Positions 1 to 10,001 of a stretch of DNA of 64,000 nt are shown piece after piece; positions within the stretch are counted from its first letter, which is position 1; each line of letters opens with the position of its first letter. The position numbers and the translations under genes are program-made. Origin of the DNA: Sphingomonas phyllosphaerae FA2 (lineage in GTDB: Bacteria > Pseudomonadota > Alphaproteobacteria > Sphingomonadales > Sphingomonadaceae); contig NZ_KE386571.1 in the NCBI RefSeq assembly GCF_000427645.1, forward strand, positions 1,291,676 to 1,355,675. Direction: 5' to 3'. The notes beneath the pieces were generated by a model, which saw only the letters and a list, made by a program, of their open reading frames with translations, did no database searches and was not told where the DNA came from.

Positions 1-75
1 GTCAGCCCGGACTTGATCCGGGGTCCCGCTCTCCGCCGCGAAGCAGCGGGACTCCGGGTCAAGCCCGGGATGACG
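1..75. repeat. Palindromic intergenic repeat, family A copy 1
   Basis: Two inverted arms (about 1-27 and 48-75), built on CCCGGACTTGATCCGGGG and its complement, flank a short GC-rich loop. The same arms recur at 15754, 46929 and 52326, and as a single arm at 27111. The element ends 23 bp before the stop codon of the minus-strand EF-hand gene, so its hairpin could end that transcript. The arms are imperfect here. Confidence 0.75.
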
Positions 76-98
76 AGTGAAAGATCACGAGTGACGCT

Positions 99-854
99 CT
101 AATTGCGTTTGTGCCAATCGGCGGGAACCCCGGTCCACAGCGTCCACGGCATCATGTAATCGACATATTCCGTCACGCTGACGCGCCCGTCGTGGTCGTG
201 ATCGAGCTTGTCCATCCACTTTCGTTCTCCGGCCGGATCGGGTGCGCCGCGCGGGGGCGCAGGCGGCAAGCTCTGGTCACGAAAGCGGTCGCGCGGCTCC
301 AGCGTGGATGCTTCGGCACCATTGAGGAAGCCGGAATGGTCGGCATCCTTTTGCGCAAACCCCTCGCGGATGTACGCGCCGGCTTCGTCCATGCCGACCT
401 TGCGCGGCGTAATCTCGCGGCCATTGTCAAACATCTTCGGCCCATCCGGATCGGCGGCGGGAACATCCTGCGCGACGAACGCGAGCAAGGCGAGGATCGT
501 GATCATCAGGAATCCTTGATACGGAAGGGTGCGTGCCCCCGGCCCGACGTGCGGAGCCGCGGCCCCCTCCGTCTCACCTCGCTCGTCATCGCCCGATAGG
601 TCCGGCGCATGGGGTACCAACATCTGGTACCCCTCCACCCCCGCGAGCAGCCGCGCCGCCGCCAGCGATGATGACACGCCAAGCTTGGCGCGCGCCATCT
701 TAAGCCGCTTCTCGACTGCGTGCGGAGAGATGCCTAAATCGAGCGCCATCTCCTTCGCGGTCTGCGGCAGCAGACGGCGGCGCAGGCATTCCTTCTCGCT
801 ATCGGTCAGCCGTGCGAGGGCGGCGGTCGTTCGCTCGTCGGATTGCATCGCCAC
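99..854 (-). CDS. LuxR-type HTH, single membrane segment and two EF-hands: putative membrane-bound regulator
   Basis: The 251-residue protein has three parts. Residues 14-73 form a LuxR/sigma-region-4-like helix-turn-helix (LTDSEKECL, then KEMALDLGISPHAVEKRL). Residues 112-128 form one hydrophobic segment. The C-terminal part carries two canonical 12-residue EF-hand loops at 170-181 (DADHSGFLNGAE) and 218-229 (DHDHDGRVSVTE), with acidic or oxygen ligands at loop positions 1, 3, 5 and 12. If the N-terminus is cytoplasmic, the calcium-binding part faces the periplasm, as in ToxR-type one-component regulators. This role is inferred from architecture only. No partner kinase is adjacent. The gene lies alone, 27 bp from the rmuC stop region. 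Confidence 0.8.
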   Translation of the reverse strand: MAMQSDERTTAALARLTDSEKECLRRRLLPQTAKEMALDLGISPHAVEKRLKMARAKLGVSSSLAAARLLAGVEGYQMLVPHAPDLSGDDERGETEGAAAPHVGPGARTLPYQGFLMITILALLAFVAQDVPAADPDGPKMFDNGREITPRKVGMDEAGAYIREGFAQKDADHSGFLNGAEASTLEPRDRFRDQSLPPAPPRGAPDPAGERKWMDKLDHDHDGRVSVTEYVDYMMPWTLWTGVPADWHKRN

Positions 855-881
855 GACCTTAGCCCGCCGCGACGCAGGCCG

Positions 882-2261
882 CTATTCCGCCGCATCCTCC
901 ACCGCCACCAGCTTCGTCAGCGGGCGCGCGGCCTGTTCGCCGACCGGCAAGGTCTCGATCGATTTGTTGCCCGTGTCGATGTTAAGCGACTCGAAGCGGC
1001 GCGCGCTAGTCAGCACCTGACTTTCGAGGCTGCCGACGAAGCTGTTGTACGCGCCCATCGCGGTGTCGAGATTCTTGCCGAGCCGCGCGACATGCCCGCC
1101 CATCACCGCGAGCCGCTGGTACAATTCCTTGCCGAGCGCGCCGATCTCCTGGGCCTCGCGCGCCAGCTTCTCCTGCCGCCACACCGCTTCAATGGTCCTA
1201 GCGATCGCGATCAAATTCGTCGGCGTGGCGAGCAGGACGCGACGCTCGAACGCATAATCCCACAGACCCGCGTCATGTTCGAGCGCGGCGGAGAGGAAAT
1301 GCTCGCCGGGGACGAACATCACGACATATTCGGGCGCGTCGTCGAATTGCGTCCAATAGGCCTTGGCGCCCAGCGCGTTGACGTGCGCGCGCATCGACGC
1401 GGCGTGCGCGGCGAGCCCCAGTTGCCGCTCGGCCTCGTCGACCGCGCCGAACGCGTCCTGATAGGCGTTGAGCGACACCTTCGCGTCGACGATCAGCGAC
1501 TTGCCGCCCGGCACGCGGACGATCGCATCGGGGCGGAGTCGCGCACCTTCCTCGCCGGTGACGCTCACCTCCATGCGGAAATCAGTATGCTCGGCAAGGC
1601 CGCACGATTCGAGGACGTTGCGCAGCTGCTGCTCGCCCCAGCGCCCGCGCGCCTTAGGAGCGTTGCGCAGCGCGTTAACCAGCTTGGCCGCCTCGCCCGA
1701 AACCCGCTCCTGCCCGACGCGCATCGCCTCGATCTGGCCGCGCAATTCGCCGAACGCATCGCGGCGCTCGGCCTCGATCTTCGCGACGCCTTCCTCATAA
1801 CGTAGCAGGCGATCATTGACCGGCTGGAGCAAGGCGCGGAGCCCCTGCCCCGATTGCTCCTCGGCCTGGCGGAAGCGCGCCTCGGCGCGTTCGAGAAATT
1901 GCTTCTGCGCGTCGCCGAGCGCGTTCTGCGCGACCTCGCGGAAGCGCAGGCTCATCTCGTCGGCGGCGGCGCGCAGGTCGGCGATACGCTGCTCGGCGGC
2001 GCGGCCTTCTGCCTCCAGCCGCGACACCTGCAACCGTGCCGCCTCGCGCTCGTCACGCGCCTGCGCCAGTTCGGTGCGCAATGTCTCGGCGGCGCGGGCG
2101 CGTTCCTCCGCGCCGGCAAGGTCGGTGATCGCGCGCTTGAATTGCTCGACCTGCGCGTCGCGTTCCTGCCGGAACCCGCCCGCCTCGCGCTTGCCGGCGA
2201 GCCAGCCGAGCAGGGCACCGAGCGCGAGCGCGAGGAGCGCGACGAGGACATATTCGATCAT
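882..2261 (-). CDS. rmuC: DNA recombination protein RmuC
   Basis: RmuC family protein, thought to limit recombination at inverted repeats through a restriction-endonuclease-like fold. The 459-residue product begins with a membrane anchor (MIEYVLVALLALALGALLG), followed by a long coiled coil rich in Glu, Arg and Ala (about residues 30-170). The conserved RmuC core follows, with RGRWGEQQL and IVDAKVSLNAY. The ATG at 2261 is preferred over an upstream in-frame TTG at 2297, because it puts the anchor at the very N-terminus. It lies 64 bp downstream of def on the same strand and may be co-transcribed with it. Confidence 0.9.
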   Translation of the reverse strand: MIEYVLVALLALALGALLGWLAGKREAGGFRQERDAQVEQFKRAITDLAGAEERARAAETLRTELAQARDEREAARLQVSRLEAEGRAAEQRIADLRAAADEMSLRFREVAQNALGDAQKQFLERAEARFRQAEEQSGQGLRALLQPVNDRLLRYEEGVAKIEAERRDAFGELRGQIEAMRVGQERVSGEAAKLVNALRNAPKARGRWGEQQLRNVLESCGLAEHTDFRMEVSVTGEEGARLRPDAIVRVPGGKSLIVDAKVSLNAYQDAFGAVDEAERQLGLAAHAASMRAHVNALGAKAYWTQFDDAPEYVVMFVPGEHFLSAALEHDAGLWDYAFERRVLLATPTNLIAIARTIEAVWRQEKLAREAQEIGALGKELYQRLAVMGGHVARLGKNLDTAMGAYNSFVGSLESQVLTSARRFESLNIDTGNKSIETLPVGEQAARPLTKLVAVEDAAE

Positions 2262-2325
2262 GCCGGGAACATAGATCGAACGGGGCGGCAGCGACAACCG
2301 TTAATTGCCACGTTCCCGCCCCGGA

Positions 2326-2856
2326 TCAGCCGCGGCGGAGCTTGTCGAGCTTCTTGAGCAACATGCCGCGCTTCAGCCGCGAAATATGATCGATGAACAG
2401 CACGCCGTTCAGATGATCGATCTCGTGCTGCATACATGTCGACATCAATCCGTCGAATTCGGCCTCCTGCCTCGCACCCTCGGTGTCGAGCCACGTGACC
2501 CGGCAACGCGTCGGGCGGGTGACCTCGGCATATTGCTCGGGGATCGACAAACAGCCTTCGTTGTAGCTCGCGGTTTCCTCGCTGAGCCACGTGATTTCCG
2601 GGTTGATGTACGCGTGCGGGTCGCGCGCCGCCTCGCGCGGCTCGCCTTCTTCCAGCTCGCGCTCCTGAAGGTCGATGACGACGATCCGCTGCATGATGCC
2701 GACCTGCACCGCGGCCAGCCCAATGCCGTGCGCGTCGTACATCGTCTCGAACATATCCGCGACGATCGCCCGGATGTCGTCGTTCACTTCAGGTACGGGC
2801 GCGGCGGTTTCGCGCAGACGCGCATCGGGGACTTCTACGATCGGGAGTATGGCCAT
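2326..2856 (-). CDS. def: Peptide deformylase
   Basis: Removes the formyl group from N-terminal fMet of new proteins, a cytoplasmic metal-dependent hydrolysis. All three family motifs are present in the 176 residues: motif 1 GIGLAAVQVG, motif 2 EGCLSIPE (metal Cys), and motif 3 HEIDHLNGVLF (two metal His and the catalytic Glu). Length is normal. recR begins further upstream on the same strand. The functional partner fmt is nearby at 3537 but on the opposite strand, not in the common def-fmt operon. Confidence 0.96.
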   Translation of the reverse strand: MAILPIVEVPDARLRETAAPVPEVNDDIRAIVADMFETMYDAHGIGLAAVQVGIMQRIVVIDLQERELEEGEPREAARDPHAYINPEITWLSEETASYNEGCLSIPEQYAEVTRPTRCRVTWLDTEGARQEAEFDGLMSTCMQHEIDHLNGVLFIDHISRLKRGMLLKKLDKLRRG

Positions 2857-2887
2857 CGCGCGGCGCTATAAGCGCGGCAACGGCCCG

Positions 2888-3484
2888 TCAAGCGACCGGG
2901 CGGCGCGCGCGAAGCGCCTGTGCCAGCGTTCCTTCGTCGAGATAATCCAGCTCTCCGCCGACCGGCAGGCCATGCGCGAGCTGCGTCAGCCGCACCGGAT
3001 AACGCTCCAGCCGCTCGGCGAGATAATGCGCGGTGGTCTGGCCTTCGAGCGTGGCGTTCATCGCGAGCACGACCTCGTCGACCGCACCATCGGCGACGCG
3101 CGCGATCAGGCCGTCGATCGCGAGATCCTCGGGTCGGACGCCCTCCAGCGCGGACAGCCGCCCGCCCAGCACATGGAAACGGCCGGGAAACAGCCGGCCA
3201 CGCTCCAGCGCCCACAGGTCGCTGACGTCCTCCACGACACACAGGCTACGCGGATCGCGGCGCGGATCGGCGCAGATCTGGCACGGATCGCTGGTGTCGA
3301 CATTCCCGCAATTCCCACAGGTTGCGAGCCGTTCCTCGACTGCGGTCAACGCCGCGCGTAACGGTACCAGCGATGCTTCGCGGCGCTTGAGCAGATGAAG
3401 CACCGCACGCCGCGCCGAGCGTGGCCCGAAACCGGGGAGCCGCGCCAGCGCGCTCGTCAGCGCCTCGATCTCGGGGGATGCCAT
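2888..3484 (-). CDS. recR: Recombination mediator protein RecR
   Basis: RecR acts with RecF and RecO to load RecA on gapped DNA. The 198-residue product has an N-terminal helix-hairpin-helix ([17 protein letters not shown]), a four-cysteine zinc finger ([16 protein letters not shown]) and a Toprim domain ([16 protein letters not shown]). The ATG at 3484 (MASPEIEAL) matches the usual RecR start. An in-frame start at 3553 would add 23 residues and run into the fmt leader. The gene is divergent from fmt with a 52-bp gap and is followed by def 31 bp later. Confidence 0.95.
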   Translation of the reverse strand: MASPEIEALTSALARLPGFGPRSARRAVLHLLKRREASLVPLRAALTAVEERLATCGNCGNVDTSDPCQICADPRRDPRSLCVVEDVSDLWALERGRLFPGRFHVLGGRLSALEGVRPEDLAIDGLIARVADGAVDEVVLAMNATLEGQTTAHYLAERLERYPVRLTQLAHGLPVGGELDYLDEGTLAQALRARRPVA

Positions 3485-3536
3485 GCGGAACAGATAGGGG
3501 GTTGCACCGCGCGCCGCCAGCGTGTCGAGAGAAGCG

Positions 3537-4442
3537 ATGCGGATCATCTTCATGGGAACCCCGGCGTTCGCGGTGCCGACGCTGGAGGCGCTGGTCGCCG
3601 ACGGGCACGACGTGGTTGCGGCGTACAGCCAGCCGCCGCGGCCCGGCGGGCGACGCGGGCGCGAGCTGGTGCGATCGCCGGTGCATGTCCGGGCGGAGGA
3701 ACTGGGCGTGCCGGTGCTGACGCCGGTGACGTTGCGGGATGTTGAAGCGCAGGCGACGTTTGCGGCGCATGACGCCGATGTCGCGGTGGTGGCGGCTTAC
3801 GGGCTGCTCCTGCCGCGCGCGGTGCTGGAGGCGCCGCGGCTGGGGTGCCTGAACGTCCACGGATCGCTGTTGCCGCGCTGGCGCGGGGCGGCCCCGGTGC
3901 AGCGGGCGATCCTTGCTGGCGATGCGGAAACCGGGGTCGGGATCATGCAGATGGAGGCCGGGCTCGATACCGGGCCGGTACGGCTGGAAGGACGGACGCC
4001 GATAGGTCGCAAGAACGCCGGGCAATTGACGGACGAACTGTCGGTAATGGGTGCGCGGCTGATGGTGGAGGTCTTGCGCGACCCCGACGCCTATCCGCCG
4101 GTCGCGCAACCCGAGGACGGCATCACCTATGCCGAGAAAATCCGCAAGGAAGAGGCGCGAATCGACTTCGGTGCCGACGCTACGCAAGTGGTGCGGCAGA
4201 TCGCGGCCTTTTGCCCGGTGCCGGGGGCGTTCTTCGAACACGCGGGCGAGCGGGTGAAGGTGCTCGACGGCCAGCCGGTCGAAGGCAATGGCCGACCGGG
4301 CGAGGTGATCGACGAGGCGCTGACGGTCGCCTGCGCGACGGGCGCGATCCGGCCGGTGCGGGTGCAGCGCGCCGGACGCGGGGTGATGAGCGTCGCGGAG
4401 TTGCTGCGCGGCTTTGCGGTACCGGTCGGCACGCGACTGTGA
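3537..4442 (+). CDS. fmt: Methionyl-tRNA formyltransferase
   Basis: Transfers formyl from 10-formyl-THF to initiator Met-tRNA. The 301-residue protein begins [19 protein letters not shown]. It has the catalytic region [15 protein letters not shown] and the [19 protein letters not shown] segment, then the C-terminal RNA-binding domain. The ATG at 3537 follows a GAGAGAAG ribosome-binding site; the in-frame ATG 15 bp upstream lacks one. Its TGA overlaps the GTG start of truA (GTGA), so the two are translationally coupled. Confidence 0.96.
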   Translation: MRIIFMGTPAFAVPTLEALVADGHDVVAAYSQPPRPGGRRGRELVRSPVHVRAEELGVPVLTPVTLRDVEAQATFAAHDADVAVVAAYGLLLPRAVLEAPRLGCLNVHGSLLPRWRGAAPVQRAILAGDAETGVGIMQMEAGLDTGPVRLEGRTPIGRKNAGQLTDELSVMGARLMVEVLRDPDAYPPVAQPEDGITYAEKIRKEEARIDFGADATQVVRQIAAFCPVPGAFFEHAGERVKVLDGQPVEGNGRPGEVIDEALTVACATGAIRPVRVQRAGRGVMSVAELLRGFAVPVGTRL

Positions 4443-5230
4443 CGCGGTTCGCGCTGACCGTGGAATTCGATGGCCGGCCGTTCATGGGCTGGCAGCGGCA
4501 GGCGCATGGCCCGAGCGTGCAGCAGGCGATCGAGGAAGCCGCGCTGGCCGTTACCGGTGAGCAGGTCGTGGTGCATTGCGCCGGCCGTACCGATGCCGGG
4601 GTGCATGGGCTGGGGATGCGCGTGCATCTGGACATCGCCAAACCGATCGGCGCGTTTCGGCTGGGAGAGGCGCTCAACGCGCGGCTGCGTCCGGCGCCGG
4701 TCTCGATCATCGAATGCGTTGAGGCTTCCGACGACTTTCATGCGCGTTTTTCGTGCCTTGCGCGGTCTTATGAGTATCGGATCGTCAATCGTCGTTCGCC
4801 GCTGACCTTCGAAAAGGGGCTGGCGTGGCAGATCCCGCAACCGCTGGACGCGCCGGCGATGCACGAGGCGGCGCAGGTACTAGTCGGTGCGCATGACTTC
4901 ACCACCTTCCGCTCGGCGCATTGTCAGGCGGCGAGCCCGCTCAAGTCGATCGACTGGTTCGAGGTGGTGCGGGACGGTGAGCGCGTGACCGCCCGCGTCG
5001 AGGCACGGTCATTCCTCCACCATCAGGTGCGCTCGATGGTTGGCTGCCTCGCGCTGGTCGGAATGGGCCGGTGGTCGATAACCGACCTTGGCGACGCGCT
5101 CCGTGCCGCGGACCGCGCACGATTGGGGCTCAACGCGCCACCCGGCGGGCTGTTCTTCGTGAAAGCGTCCTACCCCGGCGATCGACTGAAACGCGACGCC
5201 AGTTCGACATGCGTCGACCAGCGGAACTGA
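4439..5230 (+). CDS. truA: tRNA pseudouridine(38-40) synthase TruA
   Basis: Converts U38-U40 in tRNA anticodon arms to pseudouridine. The 263-residue product contains the catalytic GRTDAGVHG loop with its Asp, plus [15 protein letters not shown] and [12 protein letters not shown]. The start is a GTG overlapping the fmt stop by 3 bp. The last 17 or so residues, after the usual family end near [11 protein letters not shown], are encoded in DNA that also encodes the C-terminus of the convergent methyltransferase gene, a 61-bp tail-to-tail overlap. Confidence 0.95.
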   Translation: MTRFALTVEFDGRPFMGWQRQAHGPSVQQAIEEAALAVTGEQVVVHCAGRTDAGVHGLGMRVHLDIAKPIGAFRLGEALNARLRPAPVSIIECVEASDDFHARFSCLARSYEYRIVNRRSPLTFEKGLAWQIPQPLDAPAMHEAAQVLVGAHDFTTFRSAHCQAASPLKSIDWFEVVRDGERVTARVEARSFLHHQVRSMVGCLALVGMGRWSITDLGDALRAADRARLGLNAPPGGLFFVKASYPGDRLKRDASSTCVDQRN

Positions 5231-6348
5231 CCAACCGGCTGCACCCAGTCGAGCGTATAGCCGGCCTTACACAGATCCTGAGCGTCTCGCGCAAAGCTGC
5301 TTGGATTACACGACATATAGGCGACCGTCGCAACCTTTGATGCGGCGAGTTGCAATACCTGCTCGCGCGCGCCCGCGCGCGGCGGATCGAGCACGATCGC
5401 GTCGAAACGATCCAGCTCGGCGCTGGTCAGCGGTCGGCGGAAAAGATCGCGATGCTCGGTGAACACCGGCCGCTGCGCGCGTCCCGCCGCCGCCTTCAGC
5501 GCCATGATCGCGTCGCGCGCTCCTTCGGCGGCATAGACGCGTGCGTTGAGCGAGAAGGCAAAGGTGCCGAGCCCGGCGAAGAGATCGGCGACGATCCGAG
5601 CGCCGGCGACGGCTTCCTGCGCGGCGGTGACCAGCGCGGCCTCCCCCTCGACGGTCGCCTGCAGGAACGATCCCGGTGGCAACGGCACCGCGACGCCGCC
5701 AAGCGTTATCGTCACCGGTTCGGGCTCCCAGCGTGTTTCCGGGCCGAGGCCGTCGTCGAAGGCGATGCGCGCGACGCCGTTCGCCTCGGCGAAGGCGGTG
5801 AGCGCGTCGTGATGCGCGAGTCCCTCCGGGGCGACGCCCTTGACGAAGACGTCGACGCCCTGATCGGCGCGCGTCAGATGGACGTCGAGCCGGCGTTTGG
5901 CCTTGAAGCTGGGCAGCAGGCGCTTGAGCGGGCGGACTAGCGCGAACAGTTCCGGCGCGAGGACGTGGCATTCGTGCAGGTCGACGATCTGATGACTACG
6001 CTCGGCGGTGAAGCCGATCCGGCCCGACGGCTCGACATGCAGCGAGGCGCGGCGGCGGGTGCGCGGCGGCGACAGGATCGGTGCGCGGACCGGCGCGCTC
6101 ACGCCCTGCGCGGCCAGCGCCGAGGCGATACGATCGGTAATGAACGCCGACCAGCTCTCGTCGTCGAGATGCTGGAGCTGGCAGCCGCCGCATTCGGGAT
6201 AATGGCGGCACGGCGGATCGATGTGGTGCGGACCGGGAATGATCGCGCCATCGTCGCCGAGCGTGTCGCCGGGGGCGGCGAGCGCGACATGGCGGCCGTC
6301 GGCGGCAACGCCTTCGCCACGCGCGGCGACCCGAACGATAATGGTCAT
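5170..6348 (-). CDS. 23S rRNA/tRNA uracil-5-methyltransferase (TrmA/RlmC/RlmD family)
   Basis: SAM-dependent methyltransferase that makes m5U in RNA. The 392-residue protein has an N-terminal TRAM-like segment, a cysteine cluster for a [4Fe-4S] centre ([11 protein letters not shown] plus a later HECH), and SAM motif [12 protein letters not shown]. The catalytic region has DPPRAGA and the nucleophile in SCNP. The ATG at 6348 overlaps the stop of the upstream NAD(P)HX gene by 4 bp. Whether the target is U747, U1939 or tRNA U54 cannot be read from sequence alone. Its 3' end overlaps truA on the other strand. Confidence 0.9.
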   Translation of the reverse strand: MTIIVRVAARGEGVAADGRHVALAAPGDTLGDDGAIIPGPHHIDPPCRHYPECGGCQLQHLDDESWSAFITDRIASALAAQGVSAPVRAPILSPPRTRRRASLHVEPSGRIGFTAERSHQIVDLHECHVLAPELFALVRPLKRLLPSFKAKRRLDVHLTRADQGVDVFVKGVAPEGLAHHDALTAFAEANGVARIAFDDGLGPETRWEPEPVTITLGGVAVPLPPGSFLQATVEGEAALVTAAQEAVAGARIVADLFAGLGTFAFSLNARVYAAEGARDAIMALKAAAGRAQRPVFTEHRDLFRRPLTSAELDRFDAIVLDPPRAGAREQVLQLAASKVATVAYMSCNPSSFARDAQDLCKAGYTLDWVQPVGQFRWSTHVELASRFSRSPG

Positions 6349-7718
6349 GCGCGGGCTCCGGTCAGCGCGGTGGCGAGGTCGTCGGCGATGAAGGCCGGAC
6401 CAAGTCGGCGCGCGGCCTCGCCGTGAAGCCAGACGCCCGCCGCCGCAGCATCCAGCGGGCTTTGCCCCCCTGCGAGCATGGCCGCGATCGCGCCGGCAAG
6501 GACGTCGCCGGTGCCCGCGGTGGACAGCCACGACGAGGCCTCGCCAGCCAGCACCGCTTGTCCGTCGGGCGCGGCGATCACGGTGTCCGGGCCCTTGAAG
6601 ACGATCGTGGCGCCGGCGCGGGCGGCGGCGGCGCGCGCTGCCTCCAGCTTGCTGCCGGTGAACGCGCCGAACAGCGCGGCGAATTCGCCGGCGTGGGGCG
6701 TCAGGATCAGCGGCGCGGCGCGCTCGCGAAGACGCTCGGGGGTGACGAGGTGTAGCGCATCGCCGTCGATCACCAGCGGGTGATCGGTGGCGAGCGCCTG
6801 ATCGAGCAAGGCGCGCGCGTCATCGTCGCGGCCGAGACCGGGGCCGATCAGCACCGCGCCGATCCGCTTGTCGGCAAGCGCCTCGGCATCGCAGCGGCGG
6901 CGGACCAGCGCGTTCGGGGTGCCGGGTATCGTCGCGCCGAGCAGCTCGACATAGCCCGCGCCCGCATGCATTGCCGCGCGCGCCGCGAGATGCGCCGCGC
7001 CGGCCATCCGGCCACGGACGACCGCGACCATGCCGCGCGTGAACTTGTGCGCGTCGACCGGGGGAGCCGGGAAGTCGGGGCGGGCGATGACGTGGGTGGC
7101 GCTGTCGGTCTCGACGCCGATCGGGATGACGCGGACCGCGCCGCAGCGCGCAGCGGCGGGCTGGAGCAGATGCGCGGGCTTCATCGCGCCGAGCGCAAGC
7201 GTGATGTGGAACGTCGGGACGTCACAAAACACCATGCCGTCATCGGTGGAGACGCCGCTCGGAACGTCGACGGCGATTGCGAGATTTGCCTGCCTTACCA
7301 GATGGTTGAGCGCGGAACTCGATACGGCGTCGAGCGCGCGTGACAGGCCGGTGCCGAACAGGGCATCGACCAGCACCGCGGCCGGCGCGGCGCTGGCGAG
7401 CGGTTCGACCGCACCCGTCCAGAGCGCGCGCGCGGCGATCGCGGCGGGGCTGCGCGGCTCCGACGCGGCGGCGACGCGGACCTTGCGCCCGGCCGCGTGT
7501 AGGCGCGCGGCGGCGACATAGCCGTCGCCGCCGTTGTTGCCGGGGCCGCACAGGATCAGCACGTCGTTGACGCCCGCCAGCCGGCGGACGGCATCGGCGA
7601 TCCCCGCTCCGGCGGCTTGCATCAACGTATCGACGCTGGTGCCGGCGGCGATGGCGGCGTTTTCCGCCGCGCGCATCTGGGCGGCGGTGAGCACGGGGGT
7701 TCCGGCGATCGGGATCAT
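6345..7718 (-). CDS. nnrD: Bifunctional NAD(P)H-hydrate epimerase / ADP-dependent dehydratase
   Basis: Repairs hydrated NAD(P)H. The 457-residue protein fuses two enzymes. The N-terminal YjeF_N epimerase has ILCGPGNNGGDGYVAA and a lipophilic Rossmann-like fold (to about residue 205). The C-terminal ribokinase-like dehydratase has LILTPHAGEFAALFG, VFKGPDTVIAAPDG and the GTGDVLAGAIAAML anion hole. The two-domain form is common in bacteria. It is the first gene of a pair with the downstream RNA methyltransferase (4-bp overlap). Confidence 0.94.
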   Translation of the reverse strand: MIPIAGTPVLTAAQMRAAENAAIAAGTSVDTLMQAAGAGIADAVRRLAGVNDVLILCGPGNNGGDGYVAAARLHAAGRKVRVAAASEPRSPAAIAARALWTGAVEPLASAAPAAVLVDALFGTGLSRALDAVSSSALNHLVRQANLAIAVDVPSGVSTDDGMVFCDVPTFHITLALGAMKPAHLLQPAAARCGAVRVIPIGVETDSATHVIARPDFPAPPVDAHKFTRGMVAVVRGRMAGAAHLAARAAMHAGAGYVELLGATIPGTPNALVRRRCDAEALADKRIGAVLIGPGLGRDDDARALLDQALATDHPLVIDGDALHLVTPERLRERAAPLILTPHAGEFAALFGAFTGSKLEAARAAAARAGATIVFKGPDTVIAAPDGQAVLAGEASSWLSTAGTGDVLAGAIAAMLAGGQSPLDAAAAGVWLHGEAARRLGPAFIADDLATALTGARA

Positions 7719-7791
7719 CCCCCGCGCCTACCGCCTGATGCCGCCGGAGTGAAGCGGTTCGTTGGCGCAGGGAATAGTGATCGAGCACTCT

Positions 7792-7830
7792 CGTCATTGC
7801 GAGCGTAGCTTCGCTCCGCTCGCAATGACG
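7792..7830. repeat. Palindromic repeat, family B, short copy
   Basis: A nearly perfect hairpin in which CGTCATTGCGAGCG and its complement enclose a minimal loop. It is the compact form of the element at 15918, 36020, 52495 and 55717. It ends 9 bp from the ilvD stop codon and could act as its terminator, although no T-run follows. Confidence 0.8.
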
Positions 7831-7839
7831 ATGGCGGTG

Positions 7840-9561
7840 TCAAATATCCGCGTAGACGTGCCGCTCCGCCTTGGCGCCGGGGTGCGTCACCGCGCCCTTG
7901 TAGGCGGGGCCGACGTTCTGCGCATATCGCCACAAGGCGCCCGCGCCGTAGTCGTTCTGGCGCGGCTGCCAGTTGGCGCGGCGCCCGGCGAGCACGCCCT
8001 CGTCGACGAGCAGGTCGATCGTCCCCGCCTCGGCATCGATGCGGATCGCGTCACCGTCCTCGACCAGCGCGATCGGGCCGCCTTCCGCCGCCTCCGGGCC
8101 GACATGGCCAATGCAGAAGCCGCGCGTGCCGCCCGAGAACCGCCCGTCGGTGATTAGCGCGACCTTCTCGCCCATGCCGAGGCCATAAAGCGCGGCGGTG
8201 GTGGAGAGCATCTCGCGCATCCCCGGCCCGCCCTTCGGCCCTTCGTAGCGGATGATGATCACCTCGCCCTCGTTGATCTGCCGCGCCTCGACCGCGGCAA
8301 AGGCGTCCTCCTCGCAATCGAAGCAGCGCGCCGGCCCCTCGAATTGCAGGCGGTGCATGCCAGCCACCTTGACGATCGCACCGTCGGGGGCAAGCGAGCC
8401 GCGCAGACCGACGACGCCGCCGGTCGGAGTGATCGGCGTCGCGACGTCGTAGATCACCTTCTGGTCGGGGTTCCACGTCACCTCGTCGATGTTCTCGCCG
8501 AGCGTCTTGCCGGTAACGGTGAGGCAGTCGCCGTCGAGCAACCCGCCGGCGAGCATCGTCTTCATTAGCATGTAGACGCCGCCGGCCTCGTACATATCCT
8601 TTGCGACATACTTGCCGCCCGGCTTCAGGTCGGCGATGTAAGGTGTTGATTTGAAAGCCTCCGCGACGTCGAACAGGTCGAAGTCGATCCCGGACTCGCT
8701 CGCCATCGCGGGCAGGTGGAGTGCGGCATTGGTGGAGCCGCCGGTCGCCGCAACGACGCGCGCGGCGTTGATGAATGCGCTGCGTGTGCAGATGTCGCGC
8801 GGGCGCAGGTTGCGGGCAACCAGCTCCATTACCTGCGCGCCCGCCGCGACCGCAATCTGCTCGCGGGTGGTATAGGGCGCGGGGACCATGTTGCTGTTGG
8901 GGAGCGACAGGCCGATCGCCTCGCCGACGCACGCCATCGTGTTGGCGGTGAACTGCCCACCGCACGCGCCGTGGCCGGGGCACGCGACCTTCTCCAGCTC
9001 GTGCACCTCGGACAGCGGGCACGCGCCCGCCGCATATTTGCCGACCACCTCGAACACGTCGACGACGGTCACGTCGCGATCGTGGAAGCGGCCGGGCAGG
9101 ATCGAGCCACCATAGACGAAGATCGACGGTACGTTGAGCCGCAGCATCGCCATCATCATGCCGGGCAGCGACTTGTCGCACCCCGCGAAGCCAACCAGCG
9201 CGTCGTAACAATGGCCGCGCACCGACAGCTCGACCGAATCGGCGATCACCTCACGACTGACCAGCGAGGATTTCATCCCCTGATGCCCCATCGCGATCCC
9301 GTCGGTGACGGTGATCGTGTTGAAGCGCCGCGGCATCCCGCCACCCTGCTCTACCCCACGCCGCGCGGCATCGGCCTGCGCGTTCAGGGTCGTATTGCAC
9401 GGCGCGCTGTCGTTGCCCGCGGAGGCGAGCGCGACGAACGGGCGGGCGATCTCCTCTTCGGAGAGCCCCATCGCATAATAATAGCTGCGGTGCGGCGCGC
9501 GTTCGGGGCCGACCGACACGTGGCGGCTCGGCAGGCGGGACTTGTCGAAGGTTTGGGTCAT
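7840..9561 (-). CDS. ilvD: Dihydroxy-acid dehydratase
   Basis: Fe-S dehydratase of valine, leucine and isoleucine synthesis, converting 2,3-dihydroxy-3-methylbutanoate (or -pentanoate) to the 2-oxo acid. The 573-residue protein has the three cluster cysteines in [16 protein letters not shown] and [16 protein letters not shown], as in [2Fe-2S] IlvD. It ends with the [17 protein letters not shown] segment. The ATG at 9561 is chosen; a GTG lies three codons upstream. No other ilv gene is adjacent. A sugar-acid dehydratase of the same IlvD/Edd family is a less likely alternative. Confidence 0.92.
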   Translation of the reverse strand: MTQTFDKSRLPSRHVSVGPERAPHRSYYYAMGLSEEEIARPFVALASAGNDSAPCNTTLNAQADAARRGVEQGGGMPRRFNTITVTDGIAMGHQGMKSSLVSREVIADSVELSVRGHCYDALVGFAGCDKSLPGMMMAMLRLNVPSIFVYGGSILPGRFHDRDVTVVDVFEVVGKYAAGACPLSEVHELEKVACPGHGACGGQFTANTMACVGEAIGLSLPNSNMVPAPYTTREQIAVAAGAQVMELVARNLRPRDICTRSAFINAARVVAATGGSTNAALHLPAMASESGIDFDLFDVAEAFKSTPYIADLKPGGKYVAKDMYEAGGVYMLMKTMLAGGLLDGDCLTVTGKTLGENIDEVTWNPDQKVIYDVATPITPTGGVVGLRGSLAPDGAIVKVAGMHRLQFEGPARCFDCEEDAFAAVEARQINEGEVIIIRYEGPKGGPGMREMLSTTAALYGLGMGEKVALITDGRFSGGTRGFCIGHVGPEAAEGGPIALVEDGDAIRIDAEAGTIDLLVDEGVLAGRRANWQPRQNDYGAGALWRYAQNVGPAYKGAVTHPGAKAERHVYADI

Positions 9562-9611
9562 GATGCGCACGCCTATGTCGCCGAAGGCGGGCGTTGCGCA
9601 AGTATTATGCG

Positions 9612-9959
9612 TCAGGCGAGTTCGTTGAGCGCCTTGTCGACCCCGTCGATCGTGAACGGCTTGGCGAGCCGCGGGCGTTCGCGGTGCGTCGGCGCGATCT
9701 CCTCGCCGCCGCCGCCGGTTGCGAAGACGAACGGGATGTTGCGCTCGGCCAATGCGTCGGCGATTGCGAAGCTCTTCTCACCGCCACGCAGGTTGACGTC
9801 GAGAATCGCGGCGTCGAAACCGCCCGCCTCGACCATCGGCAACGCCGAGGCGACGCTGTCGGCGGTCCCGGCATGGGTCTTGTCGAGCGCATCGAGGAAG
9901 TCCTCGAGCATCATTGCGATCAACGGTTCGTCTTCGACCAAAAGCACACGCATCGTCAT
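9612..9959 (-). CDS. Single-domain response regulator
   Basis: A 115-residue stand-alone receiver domain with no output domain. It has [14 protein letters not shown] (acidic pocket), the phospho-acceptor Asp in [11 protein letters not shown], the Thr in FVFATGGGG and the Lys in RLAKPF. The start is [11 protein letters not shown] at 9959; a second ATG lies two codons on and upstream sequence shows no clear ribosome-binding site. It lies 42 bp downstream of cckA on the same strand, so it could receive or drain phosphate from that kinase. This pairing is inferred from position only. Confidence 0.88.
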   Translation of the reverse strand: MTMRVLLVEDEPLIAMMLEDFLDALDKTHAGTADSVASALPMVEAGGFDAAILDVNLRGGEKSFAIADALAERNIPFVFATGGGGEEIAPTHRERPRLAKPFTIDGVDKALNELA

Positions 9960-10001
9960 GGCGAAAAGCCATAGCGCGCTCCCGCGCACACGCAACTGCT
10001 G

